From Pogonophryne albipinna (Eukaryota > Chordata > Actinopteri > Perciformes > Artedidraconidae): DNA of 64,000 nucleotides. Below the pieces are notes generated by a model. That model ran no database searches. It was given only the letters and a program-made list of their open reading frames with translations, and was not told where the DNA came from. Of the stretch, positions 1-15,365 are shown piece by piece (within the stretch, counting starts at the first letter, position 1; each line of letters begins with the position of its first letter). A program made the position numbers and the translations under genes. The stretch lies in assembly GCA_028583405.1 (NCBI GenBank), contig CM053252.1:39309567-39373566 (forward strand), written 5' to 3'.

Positions 1-1469
1 TGTGCATCCATCTTGATCTCTTTAATAACGTCCGCCAACTTCCTCCTCTGCTTTAAATAGACATGAGTGACTATTCCTACAGCTGTGGAGAGCTTTGTCT
101 CTTGGACAGCTGACGTTATTAACGACTTGAGGACATTAAAGACTGGGAGTATTTGTTTTTATTATAAAACCACACAGAATGCAGTTAACAGGAATGAGAC
201 AGAAACGTTTTAATCTTTCTCTACATACAGTGAGGTATCAGCTAATTAAGTGTATCTCTACTTTCTAAAATGATCCTCAATGCAAGCCCAGAACTGAGCT
301 TAGGCAAACATGCTCATTTAGTACTGACATTTTCAGAGCCAAGCTGGATAATCATACGAAAAGAAATAGGAATAGGAAATCTCTTTCCCCCCACAATTAT
401 GGATCCTGATGTGTTCATCCTGTTCATACTTGATATCTCATCCCCAATAATACAAATATTCACTGAGCCAAGACAGACATCAACACTCCACTGAACCATG
501 AGTCAGATCTATCAGTCCTGTGCTGCTGTGTGACAGTGTGGACAGAGCAAGAATTACAACTCTTGTTTTATTTCAGTATCATTAAACCCAAAGAGCCTGT
601 TTAAAAAAAGATTGATTTCCAGACATCTGTAAAGAAATGTACAAAAAACTACTATATTCTCTTTCTATATTTTTATCTTTGGGTTGGACTGAGGATATTA
701 TCAGCGGAACAGTCAGGAGCAGCACCTGAAACCAAACGCTGGGTTCGGGCAGTGACCTGGGGGGTGTCTGGGCTGGATAAAAGGAAGTCCTGGTTAATGA
801 GTAACAGTGCGATGTGGCCTGGCGCTACAGGTGGGGTGGGTGGGGGTTGGCCGGGATACACACTGATAAGAGGGGTAGGCAGAGTGAGTTAAGGGGGTGG
901 GGACAGCGACAGACAGAGAGAGACTCGGGCTTTGTTGTCTACACCTGAATTGAGTCATCATCATTTTCATATTTAATGGCTGCGCAAGTGAACTGAATGA
1001 AGGAATTGAGCATGAAGATGGAAATAGAAAACAAGAAGAAGTTACAACAACCACCAGATGAAGGCTGGATGTGATAAAACTGTATATCCCACAGTACAAG
1101 ATAAACAGGTTACAAGAACTCACTTTGGCTGATGAGAAATAGACTAGATTATTTCTTGATCAATTCTTATAAATCTCTGACCCATCATTGCCCTCCTCGG
1201 AGGGCAGCAGACAGGCTGTGTTCCTTCTGAGGTGGGTGAGCCGGGTTAGACTCTTCCTTCAGGATACTGCCGCCTGGGGCCATATCCTCCTGACAAATAT
1301 CCTCAAAGCCCAGAAAGACAAGTAATTGACCTTTCAAAATGCAGTAAAGGTATCTGATTAATAATAATAATGTTTGATTATAAACTGGCTCCTTGCCTCC
1401 TCTCAGTATGCAACAGTGGCCCCTGGACAAAGCAAGTGGATTGTCACTGTAGGTACAAGCCTATAGAGG
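1..1469. other. Unassigned intergenic sequence
   Basis: AT-rich sequence. The open frames are short, unrelated to anything I recognise, and lack flanking splice sites. I see no exon, RNA gene or terminal repeat here. Confidence 0.5.
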
Positions 1470-1553
1470 GGGCTTGGGTGTCCGGTGTCCTTGGGTGTCC
1501 GGTGTCCTTGGGTGTCATGAAAGGCGCCTAAAATAAAATTTATTATTATTAGT
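1470..1553 (+). repeat. LINE 3'-tail fragment with short tandem duplication
   Basis: A phrase 'cttgggtgtccggtgtc' is repeated in tandem and followed by 'catgaaaggcgcc', an AATAAA-like stretch and (TTA)n. This is the same 3' tail that closes the L2-type LINE at 49728 ('cccgtgaaaggcgctttataaa...ttattatta'). It is a severely 5'-truncated copy, with only the last ~80 bp present. Confidence 0.6.
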
Positions 1554-5180
<3,627 letters not shown>

Positions 5181-6501
5181 GGGTGGAGGGGTCAGTCTGC
5201 AGGCAACCTGTGAGGTGTGCCCTAAATATGATACTCAAGGTTACAACCAGAATACTATTGTATTACTTCATAATATTGAACCTTATAAATATAACATAGC
5301 CACAAAATATTTATTTTATTATTATTTGTGTGTCTCTTCTCTAAAAACATTTTCAATTCAAATAAAATGCATTTTCACATTCAGCATTTAAAGTTGGGTA
5401 TAGCCCTAATTCTACCCAACAGTACTGCACTGCTACATGGAGGATGCTGTAGTCAAATGACACTGAGGACTTTGCTCCTGTGACAAATGTGGAGCTAAAT
5501 GTTTATTTCCATTTCCAATGTAAATACAAAAGGAATTAAACAAATATATACTTATACAGTAGAATCTAATGTTCTCATAAAGGTATGACGCCATGACTTA
5601 TACGGGCCTAATGTATTATTTATTTTGTTTACTTTTGTGTTGCTGGTGGAATTATCTAAATGTTTTTCAGTTAACATGATAATGTAACTTTAATAAAATG
5701 GCACATTTTTTCAAATGTAATCTGAACGGTAAGCCTCTGGTTTACTAATGTTTTTTTAAGTGATTGCACAATCCCATTAACTAGTAACCCATTACTGCCC
5801 AACCTTGGTTTTGACAAAGCCAGAAAAAGACGCTTCCAAAATGAACACAAGAAAATGATAGGGTACTTTTTTCTATTTGTTTTGCAGGCAACAAGTAAGA
5901 TAAAGGTTGGCCTATTTAATGTCAGAAAGTGGAAAAACAATGCCTGTTGCATTTTCTGAAATCCACAGTGACATCTTTAAGAACGCAGTTCAAACCCCAG
6001 AGATGAGAGAAAAGCAGTAAATCCTCCCAAATGAAAAGCTCTAACAGTTATTCTAGAACATTTCTGAAAAGATTATTATTATAATTATAATCTTTCGAGA
6101 GATAATGCAATAATCTTGTTTTAAGATTCAGCTCTAAATTCAATATTATTTTTATTAGCAATTAATATGCTTATGATTTGTTTTGTCCAAAATAGCCTAA
6201 AAACGTTAGTAAGTGAACAATATAACTAAACATCCTTTATAAAGATATGCAATGGATCAGAAATAGAAGTTCTAGTTTAAAAAAGGTCATCTTTACTTTA
6301 TAAATCGACTTTCCACACATGTTTTGTTGGAAGTGAGAACAATTCAAGTAGTTTTGCTTCACGATAGTTCATTGGGCAGATAGACATACACTAAAACTAT
6401 GAAAAGGAAAATAAATAGACTATGGAAATCACCATTTTAGTCAAAAGAAAAGTCAAGATATTGTAAAGCTGTTTTTTGTTTAAACATACATTTACATTTG
6501 T
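5181..6501. other. Unassigned AT-rich sequence
   Basis: No open frame with domain content, no terminal repeats and no splice-bounded coding segment seen. Confidence 0.5.
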
Positions 6502-6938
6502 AAGGCAAAGCAAGTTCATTTATATAGCACCTTTCAACACAAGGCAATTCAAGGTGCTTTACAAAAATGAAAGACATTCAGACAAAGTCATTAAAAAGAA
6601 AAGATAATAAAAGAAACATCAAAAGAAAGAAATACATGAATAAAAAGTTACAGTGCAGTTGAATAGTTCACACAGAAGTTCCATTTTACTGATGCCTTTC
6701 TTTAAAGTTTCTCCGAACATGAGCTGTGTGCGCTTGTATGGCACATATACGTCCCGAGCAGCAGAGACAATCAGCCAGGACAGAGTCCCCAGACACTGAT
6801 CCCCTGGGTTACCAGCCCCAAATGTTCATCAACCAAAAACGAAACACAACCACTCAGTTTCAATTAAAAGCAGCGGCAAAAAGATAAGTCTTCAGCCTGG
6901 ATTTAAAAGTAGTAAGAGTAGCAGCGGACCTGCAGGTT
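6502..6938 (-). mobile_element. L2-type LINE, 3' end only (minus strand)
   Basis: Read on the minus strand this matches the last codons and 3' UTR of the L2 LINE at 15511-19555. It shares the C-terminal segment around 'tttaaatccaggctgaagac', the 'gtaaagcaccttgaattgcc' block and the 'ggtgctatataaat' terminus. The copy is 5'-truncated just inside the ORF end, as expected for incomplete target-primed reverse transcription. Confidence 0.85.
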
Positions 6939-7098
6939 TAAGTAGATTTTTAATAGTAAAAACTTTAAATACAGGAAGAAATATCACAAAAGCAAGAGTA
7001 AATGCACTGCTGGAGACTTTATAAATCTCCACATGGTGTTTCAGTCTTCTAGAATGGTGAGTACAAAACTGTAGATCTAGATGAGCTGATATAAACCG

Positions 7099-8107
7099 TG
7101 AGCAGCAGAGCTCAGGCTGAGCAGCAGATCTCAGACTGGCTGCTGAGCTCAGGCTGGCTGCTGAGCTCAGGGTGAGCAGCAGATCTCAGGCTGAGCAGCA
7201 GATCTCAGGCTGGCTGCTGAGCTCAGGCTGGCTGCTGAGCTCAGGGTGAGCAGCAGATCTCAGGCTGAGCAGCAGAGCTCAGGCTGAGCAGCAGAGCTCA
7301 GGCTGGCTGCTGAGCTCAGGGTGAGCAGCAGAGCTCAGGGTGAGCAGCAGAGCTCAGGCTGGCTGCTGAGCTCAGGCTGGCTGCTGAGCTCAGGGTGAGC
7401 AGCAGGGCTCAGGCTGAGCAGCAGAGCTCAGGCTGAGCAGCAGAGCTCAGGCTGAGCAGCAGAGCTCAGGCTGAGCAGCAGAGCTCAGGCTGAGCAGCAG
7501 AGCTCAGGCTGAGCAGCAGAGCTCAGGCTGGCTGCAGAGCTCAGACTGAGCAGCAGAGCTCAGGCTGAGCAGCAGAGCTCAGGCTGGCTGCAGAGCTCAG
7601 GCTGAGCAGCAGATCTCAGACTGGCTGCTGAGCTCAGGCTGAGCAGCAGAGCTCAGGCTGAGCAGCAGAGCTCAGGCTGGCTGCTGAGCTCAGGCTGAGC
7701 AGCAGATCTCAGACTGGCTGCTGAGCTCAGGCTGCGCAGCAGAGCTCAGGCTGAGCAGCAGATCTCAGGCTCAGCAGCAGATCTCAGGCTGGCTGCTGAG
7801 CTCAGGCTGAGCAGCAGATCTCAGGCTGGCTGCTGAGCTCAGGGTGAGCAGCAGGGCTCAGGGTGAGCAGCAGAGCTCAGGCTGAGCAGCAGATCTCAGA
7901 CTGGCTGCTGAGCTCAGGCTGCGCAGCAGAGCTCAGGGTGAGCAGCAGAGCTCAGGCTGGCTGCTGAGCTCAGGCTGAGCAGCAGAGCTCAGGCTGGCTG
8001 CTGAGCTCAGGCTGAGCAGCAGATCTCAGGGTGAGCAGCTGAGCTCAGGGTGAGCAGCAGGGCTCAGGGTGAGCAGCAGAGCTCAGGCTGGCTGCTGAGC
8101 TCAGGGT
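7099..8107 (+). repeat. 18/19-bp minisatellite with palindromic units, about 54 copies
   Basis: About 1.0 kb of two interleaved unit types: a 19-bp unit (ctgagcagcagagctcagg) and an 18-bp unit (ctggctgctgagctcagg), with variants carrying AGATCT or GTGAGC. The 19-mer is nearly self-complementary (CTGAGC...GCTCAG). Runs of the two types form higher-order blocks, for example two A units followed by two B units near 7171-7243 and again nearby. There are no unique spacers, so it is not CRISPR-like. Confidence 0.95.
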
Positions 8108-10110
<2,003 letters not shown>

Positions 10111-10311
10111 GAAGACTGTGGTTCAGTGGGTTAGTGCTCATCTTCAGATCAGGGCAGCACCAGTTCAACCCAACCTTGACACCAACTGCAGTCAGCATGC
10201 TTTGTGTCCTTGGGCAAGACATGAGCTGACCCCAAATTGCTCCTGTGGGGATTGCCCGCAGTATTGAGTGTATGTAAGTGTATGTATGAGAAGCAAAATG
10301 AAGTGAAGAAC
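10111..10311 (+). mobile_element. tRNA-derived SINE
   Basis: An A-box-like TGGTTCAGTGGG (10119-10130) and a B-box-like GTTCAACCC (10163-10171) sit about 45 bp apart, as in a tRNA gene. They are followed by the fish SINE body with 'gtccttgggcaagaca' and 'ccccaaattgctcc'. The tRNA part does not fold into a convincing functional tRNA, so this is a retroposon, not a tRNA gene. Confidence 0.65.
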
Positions 10312-11083
10312 TGCCAAAATACAGTTGTGCAAAAGCTGTAATATAAGGCTTTATATGAAAGTTATAAAGTTATTTAATTATACAATAAGTTCAACGTAAT
10401 TAAGTTGTGATAGATCTATATTCATTTCAGATTACTGCAGTGCAGTATGTCTCTTAATTAAATGAGACCTGTTTTCTTTTTTCAGGAAAGGTTAAAAAAT
10501 GTTTTAACTGATTAGAAAAAAAAAACATACCTTTTTATCAAAAAGAATCTGCTAATGTTGATGACGCCTCACAGTGTTAGCAATCACATGTTATGAGGGG
10601 AAACCCCTCCCCTGAGTTTATGAAGGCCTATCTGTATCCTAGTATTTCAGAGTGTTGCCACTTGAGGAGACAGACCAGTAGGGTTAGCTTTATGTCTTTG
10701 CCCTTCTTTACCTGTTATTCTTGGAGGAACTGCAAGTGATCTTAATCCTGGAAATCAGGTCAAAGGTCATGGAATACCATTACCCTGCCCAGCATCATTC
10801 CATGGGTATTTGTAGATTATTACTATTTTTTGTTTATTTTTCTTTTGTTTGTTTATGATATATTCAGCTCAGAACAAACCAGTATTATATCTTTCTATTT
10901 TATTATTGAATGTACATACCCCGTAACTCAAGTTATTGTTTGTTTTATTATATGTCTATTGCTTGATTTGCACTGGTCAAGCATTGGGGCATTTGTGTTA
11001 CTATTTTGTCTTTCCGTTGTGTGTCCCTACCACGTGTGAACAGTGCTCTCTTGTGTTCACTTAACTGTACTACAGCAAGGATG
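10312..11083. other. Unassigned AT-rich sequence
   Basis: No supported gene. The open frame at 10830-11039 is a hydrophobic low-complexity translation of T-rich DNA. Confidence 0.45.
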
Positions 11084-11270
11084 TATAATAAGAACTGGAT
11101 ACAGCGTGGGAGTCCCGCACAGACTGAGGGGACTTGTTACACGGAGCCGCGCCGTGCCCAGGTATACCCCCGTTCTGCCCTATCTGCACCACGGTGATGC
11201 TGCTGTCATCGCTCGCCTCTCCTCCGGTGGTGCCCTCGGCTCCCTCCGCCGCCACACTGCCCAGCACACC
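11084..11270 (+). repeat. Fragment of the inverted-arm repeat plus GC-rich flank
   Basis: The segment 'aactggatacagcgtggga' also occurs near 14565 (minus) and 14817 (plus), where it marks the inner ends of the inverted arms. After it the sequence switches to an unrelated GC-rich stretch that ends with CAGCACAC, the apparent target duplication of the hAT starting at 11271. Confidence 0.5.
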
Positions 11271-12112
11271 AGTGGCGAGCAGTCAGGGCCCTCTAGGCCC
11301 TCAGTGAGGGCCTAAGATATTCTAAAAAATAATATTTGAAAACATTAAAAAAAAACATTTTTTTTAAAATATTTTTTTTAATATTATTTTTTTGATACAT
11401 TTTTAGTTTTACCAAAATAACTTGATTTAATTGTATTTAAAATAACATTTCCAAATAAATAAATCCTTCGAATCTGCCTGTTCAGTTTCTGTTGAGTTAT
11501 GTGAAGACGGGAGAGCTTGGTCCCTCTCTACATCAAACCCCCAGGAAGTGCGCCGGACTCAGATGAAAATATTCATGGCGGTCAAACGGCGGTACTACAC
11601 TTCCGTTTGGTTGCCAGGCCCGGAAACACTTTTTCCCATTGACATGGGGAAAGAGTGGTCTGTAAATCATTGGATAATTTTTTTTAAACTAAATAAACTA
11701 CCCAGTATGAGCACTTGTATAGCCCTTATTAAAAAAATGCGTTCCTCAAGTTGTAAAATGTGCTAATAACGTTATTCTGAGAGTTATTTCCCTCAACATT
11801 ATGAACGTGCATCTAACCCACGGGACAGCGCTGCCCGGCACGTTCATGTTACGTGTTCAGCACTACATGAGTTTCTCTTTACCCATGGATGCACAATAAC
11901 AACGGACCATATCGCCTTACTGCCAGCCCACGGAGCTGTAATAATGGATATATTGCACATGTTTGCTGTAATTCATCATTTGTAAAACATTATACTACAT
12001 GGGCTGTATGATTAAATCTTGTATCGTACATGTTGTATTAAATAAAGTTAATATTACCGACGTAGATTAACGTCCCTGTAGCTTCTTATTGCACTCGGAA
12101 GCTTATTGCACT

Positions 12113-12149
<37 letters not shown>

Positions 12150-12225
12150 CATACAGTGCAATAATTATTTCATGCTAAATGAAGCTCTGTTGCTTGGATG
12201 TCACTAGATCCTGTTACAGCGTAAT

Positions 12226-13238
12226 CAGTGACGTGCGGTGAGGTTCGTGGCTGGTGAGGCACTGACTCTTTCAGAGTCAGATTTACAAATATTTTATTTT
12301 GACCTTAATCGAAATATTCTGTTATTTTCAAAAGCTGTTTTATTCTGATGCTTCGATTCATTTTAAACAGACTGTTCAACAAAAGGATACCCAAAATCTA
12401 AATATTGGATTGTTCTTTCTTAGTAAGATCCCATTTTCATTACAATTGTGGTCTTACCTTGACTTGAAGATGAAGTCCATGCTATCCTTCTGGACAACAA
12501 TCTCTATTACTTTTTTGTAAAAGTCCTCCTTATCTTCCTCAAGTTTCAAAAGCCTAGCTTGTTGTTTGCGTCTACCGTCTCTGCGTAGAATAACAGTAGC
12601 AACAAGAACCTGTGGGCTCACTTGCGCCCCCTTCAGTGCGGCAGAGGTTGTGGCTGCCTCACCAGGTGCTTTTTTCATTGCCGTTGTATGATGAGACCAA
12701 CGAGCCTAAATATCATATATACGTGAAATAAGTTATTTAGAGACTATGGATGGCGAGGATAAATGTAATAAAGGGATCTGCAAACATTACATTGGTGACA
12801 TACAGTGAGATGGTGCAGGCATGCGCTTAGGGCCCGCTTTCCAGACAGTTTCTGTGGGGTGACGCATTCTGAGGTGAGGCAGAGCTCATCTGTGCCTCAC
12901 CTCACCACACAGTAACTGGCTTGAGCGCGCTCACAAAATAAGTGCCCGCGTTAAATTAGTGCCCGCGCTCCAGCCAGTTACTGTGGGTTTACGAGAGGCA
13001 GAGCTCGTCCCTGCCTCACTTCTCATCGCTACCCGTAGTTGTAGCGGAGCTTGGCAAATTAGCTGATTTTGACTATAAAAAGCGATTGGAATCAAACAGA
13101 AATCACACTTACAACACAGATCAGTGGAGACATTTTTTTATTATTACTATTTAGTTTTTCTTTAGTTGTTTTTCCGTTACATTGGAGTATGATAGGTGAG
13201 GCTCTGCCTCCCCTGCCTCCCCTGACTGCACGTCGCTG
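12226..13238. mobile_element. Non-autonomous hAT element, TSD AGCGTAAT
   Basis: The ends are CAGTGACGTGCGGTGAGG and the inverse of CACGTCGCTG. AGCGTAAT flanks both sides (12218-12225 and 13239-13246). It interrupts the left inverted arm: removing it joins 'ctgttacagcgtaat' to 'atacataacgattgatg', which is exactly how the right arm reads near 15145-15170 on the other strand. No transposase domain is recognised inside. Confidence 0.9.
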
Positions 13239-13461
13239 AGCGTAATATACATAACGATTGATGTTCACATTAGCATAATTACTAGCTAGCCGCTAGCTGC
13301 TAACTGCCGCCTCGTTAATATCAAATCCATCATAATAACAAATCATTACCATGCTGTCATGAACGCACGGTGCTGTTACGTGTACGCAAATTGACGTGCT
13401 TGATGTGAACGAGCATTTTGGTTAAAGTTGCGCATGCGCTATGAGCGCACATACGGGTACT

Positions 13462-13741
13462 CAGTGGTGTAGTGGGGATTTTTTACTGGGGGGACGCTAT
13501 TTTTAATTAGGTAATCCCAAACAATGCCACAGCAGTGCACTCACAAAACGGGCAGACAGGTCCACAGAAACTACCGGGGTAAAACAAAATTCCCAAAGTT
13601 CTCCTGAAATTAACTTATTAAATAAACGAAACGAAAAATATAGCCTACTTATGCAAACAACATTGAATCTGGACTTGACATAATTCCGATTAGGCCTAGC
13701 CTACATTGCAAATAAGCAGACAGCGCTGCTTTTCACACACA

Positions 13742-13778
<37 letters not shown>

Positions 13779-14443
13779 CTTGCGTTTTGAAGACTGATAC
13801 ATCCGAAATGGATGAACAAACTTTGCAGCCCAGTTTCCCAGCTTTGCAGTCTATCCACGGGTATTCCTCTTGTTTCCTCCGCCACATCTCCTCGGTCCAT
13901 ACCTCTGGGAAAGGTGAGCTTGAGCTAGCCAGGGGAACGTTGCTAGCGCAGCTAACGTTAACGTTAGTGCTAGCATTATCCACGTCTTTAGGCGGCTCTT
14001 CTGATGATGTAGTAGCTACTAGTAGCAGCTTCACTTGTAGCTTCGGTGGTGCTAGCCTCTTTCTTCTTGTGAATTATATTCTTTTTAGAAAAGAAGTCAA
14101 GTAAAAAATGTTTGCCTGCCATTATAGAGCTTTTTCGTTAGCGTTCTGAGGGAAAGAGCTGCCGCAAAATCGGCGGGCGGCGAGCTGTCACTGACACACC
14201 CCCAGCTCGCCGCGGGGTCACGAGCTTGATGACGAATCATAATTCTTTAAGGAAATCGTTTTTATTTTGTATTATAATTACTGTGAAATGTATTATGTTT
14301 TTGTCATTATTACAACAAATACACACTTGCAACTGATAAGACTGGCAATGATTTTATATTTATTAGACTATTAAAAAAAAGATCATGCTCCAAATAAGTG
14401 GGGGTACGGCGCACCCCCGCGTCCAACGCCCACTACACCACTG
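13462..14443. mobile_element. hAT element, TSD CGGGTACT
   Basis: Terminal inverted repeats CAGTGGTGTAGTGGGG / CCCACTACACCACTG are flanked by CGGGTACT at 13454-13461 and 14444-14451. It also interrupts the left inverted arm; removal restores 'acgggtacttctcaggcatg', the sequence found in the right arm. It carries a transposase fragment on the minus strand and a (CA)n tract at 13735-13776. Confidence 0.93.
13696..14034 (-). pseudogene. hAT transposase N-terminal zinc-finger fragment
   Basis: The minus-strand frame contains WTEEMWRRKQEEYPWIDC followed by KLGCKVC. This is the arrangement of a zinc-binding N-terminal domain in a group of fish hAT transposases (W, then paired cysteines). The frame then runs into the CA/GT microsatellite and has no catalytic RNase H-like region. 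It lies inside a complete TIR-bounded hAT, consistent with a deletion derivative. The assignment rests on motif memory only. Confidence 0.5.
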
Positions 14444-14592
14444 CGGGTACTTCTCAGGCATGCCGGGTAATCTGTGACGTTTCGCTCTCTCAAAAGTTGG
14501 GCCATTTTATCATCATGCGCCAATGAGCAACTCTCATAGGAATTAATGAGGCCCCGCCTCCCACGCTGTATCCAGTTCTTATTATACATCCA

Positions 14593-14802
14593 TGCTCTAC
14601 ATTCACAGAGGGCCAGCTATAGTAACTCAACGAGAGAGTAATGTCAAATGACAGTACAATTGACCAATCATATCTTCCCTCTAAATGGGCGGGCTTTATT
14701 TTCGCGGACTTTATGACAAGTTCCGCCCGCTGTTAGGTCTATGCAAGTGGTGCAGTGACGCGTCCTAAAACCCGGAAGTAAGCTGCGCTCGGATTCCCTC
14801 CA
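14593..14802 (+). repeat. Central spacer of the inverted arms, homologous to hAT interior
   Basis: Positions 14600-14740 (…cagctatagtaact…, 'gaccaatcatatcttccct', 'gacaagttccgcccgctgt') match 19050-19190 inside the compact hAT copy, in the same orientation. This places the inverted arms on both sides of a piece of the 11271-34355 hAT. Confidence 0.75.
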
Positions 14803-15221
14803 TGGATGTATAATAAGAACTGGATACAGCGTGGGAGGCGGGGCCTCATTCATTCCTATGAGAGTTGCTCATTAGAGCATGATGATAAAATGGCCCAACT
14901 TTTGAGAGAGCGAAACGTCACAGATTACCCGGCATGCCTGAGAAGTACCCGTATGTGCGCTCATAGCGCATGCGCAACTTTAACCAAAATGCTCGTTCAC
15001 ATCAAGCACGTCAATTTGCGTACACGTAACAGCACCGTGCGTTCATGACAGCATGGTAATGATTTGTTATTATGATGGATTTGATATTAACGAGGCGGCA
15101 GTTAGCAGCTAGCGGCTAGCTAGCTAATGTACACATCAATCGTTATGTACTTATATTACGCTGTAACAGGATCTAGTGATATCCAAGCAACAGAGCTTCA
15201 TTTAGCATGAAAGAATGATTG

Positions 15222-15266
<45 letters not shown>
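15222..15266. repeat. (TA)n microsatellite
   Basis: About 45 bp of TA repeats. The equivalent place in the left arm (12112-12152) also holds a TA-rich run, so the seed of the repeat predates the duplication of the arms. Confidence 0.9.
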
Positions 15267-15267
<1 letters not shown>

Positions 15268-15365
15268 TTATAATAATAAGTAATATTAACTTTATTTAAT
15301 ACAACATTTACGGTACAAGATTTAATCATACAGCCCATGTAGTATGATAATGAATTACAGCAAAC

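Larger units (their letters stand above)
11576..14592 (-). repeat. Left arm of a long inverted repeat (minus orientation)
   Basis: From 'ggtcaaacggcggtactac' to 'gttcttattatacatccat' this is the reverse complement of the right arm (14803-20852), once the hATs at 12226 and 13462 and the inserts in the right arm are removed. Matching blocks include the acgttattctgagagttat block, the 'ttacccatggatgcacaat' block, a TA microsatellite, the GCTAGC-rich block and the 'gcgcatgcgctatgagcgc' block. Confidence 0.75.

Noticed and set aside
7099..8107. Possible CRISPR-like array
   Set aside because: Units are contiguous with no unique spacers, and the genome is eukaryotic; this is a minisatellite.
10119..10171. 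tRNA gene
   Set aside because: A and B boxes are present but the cloverleaf does not close and a SINE body follows; called a tRNA-derived SINE.
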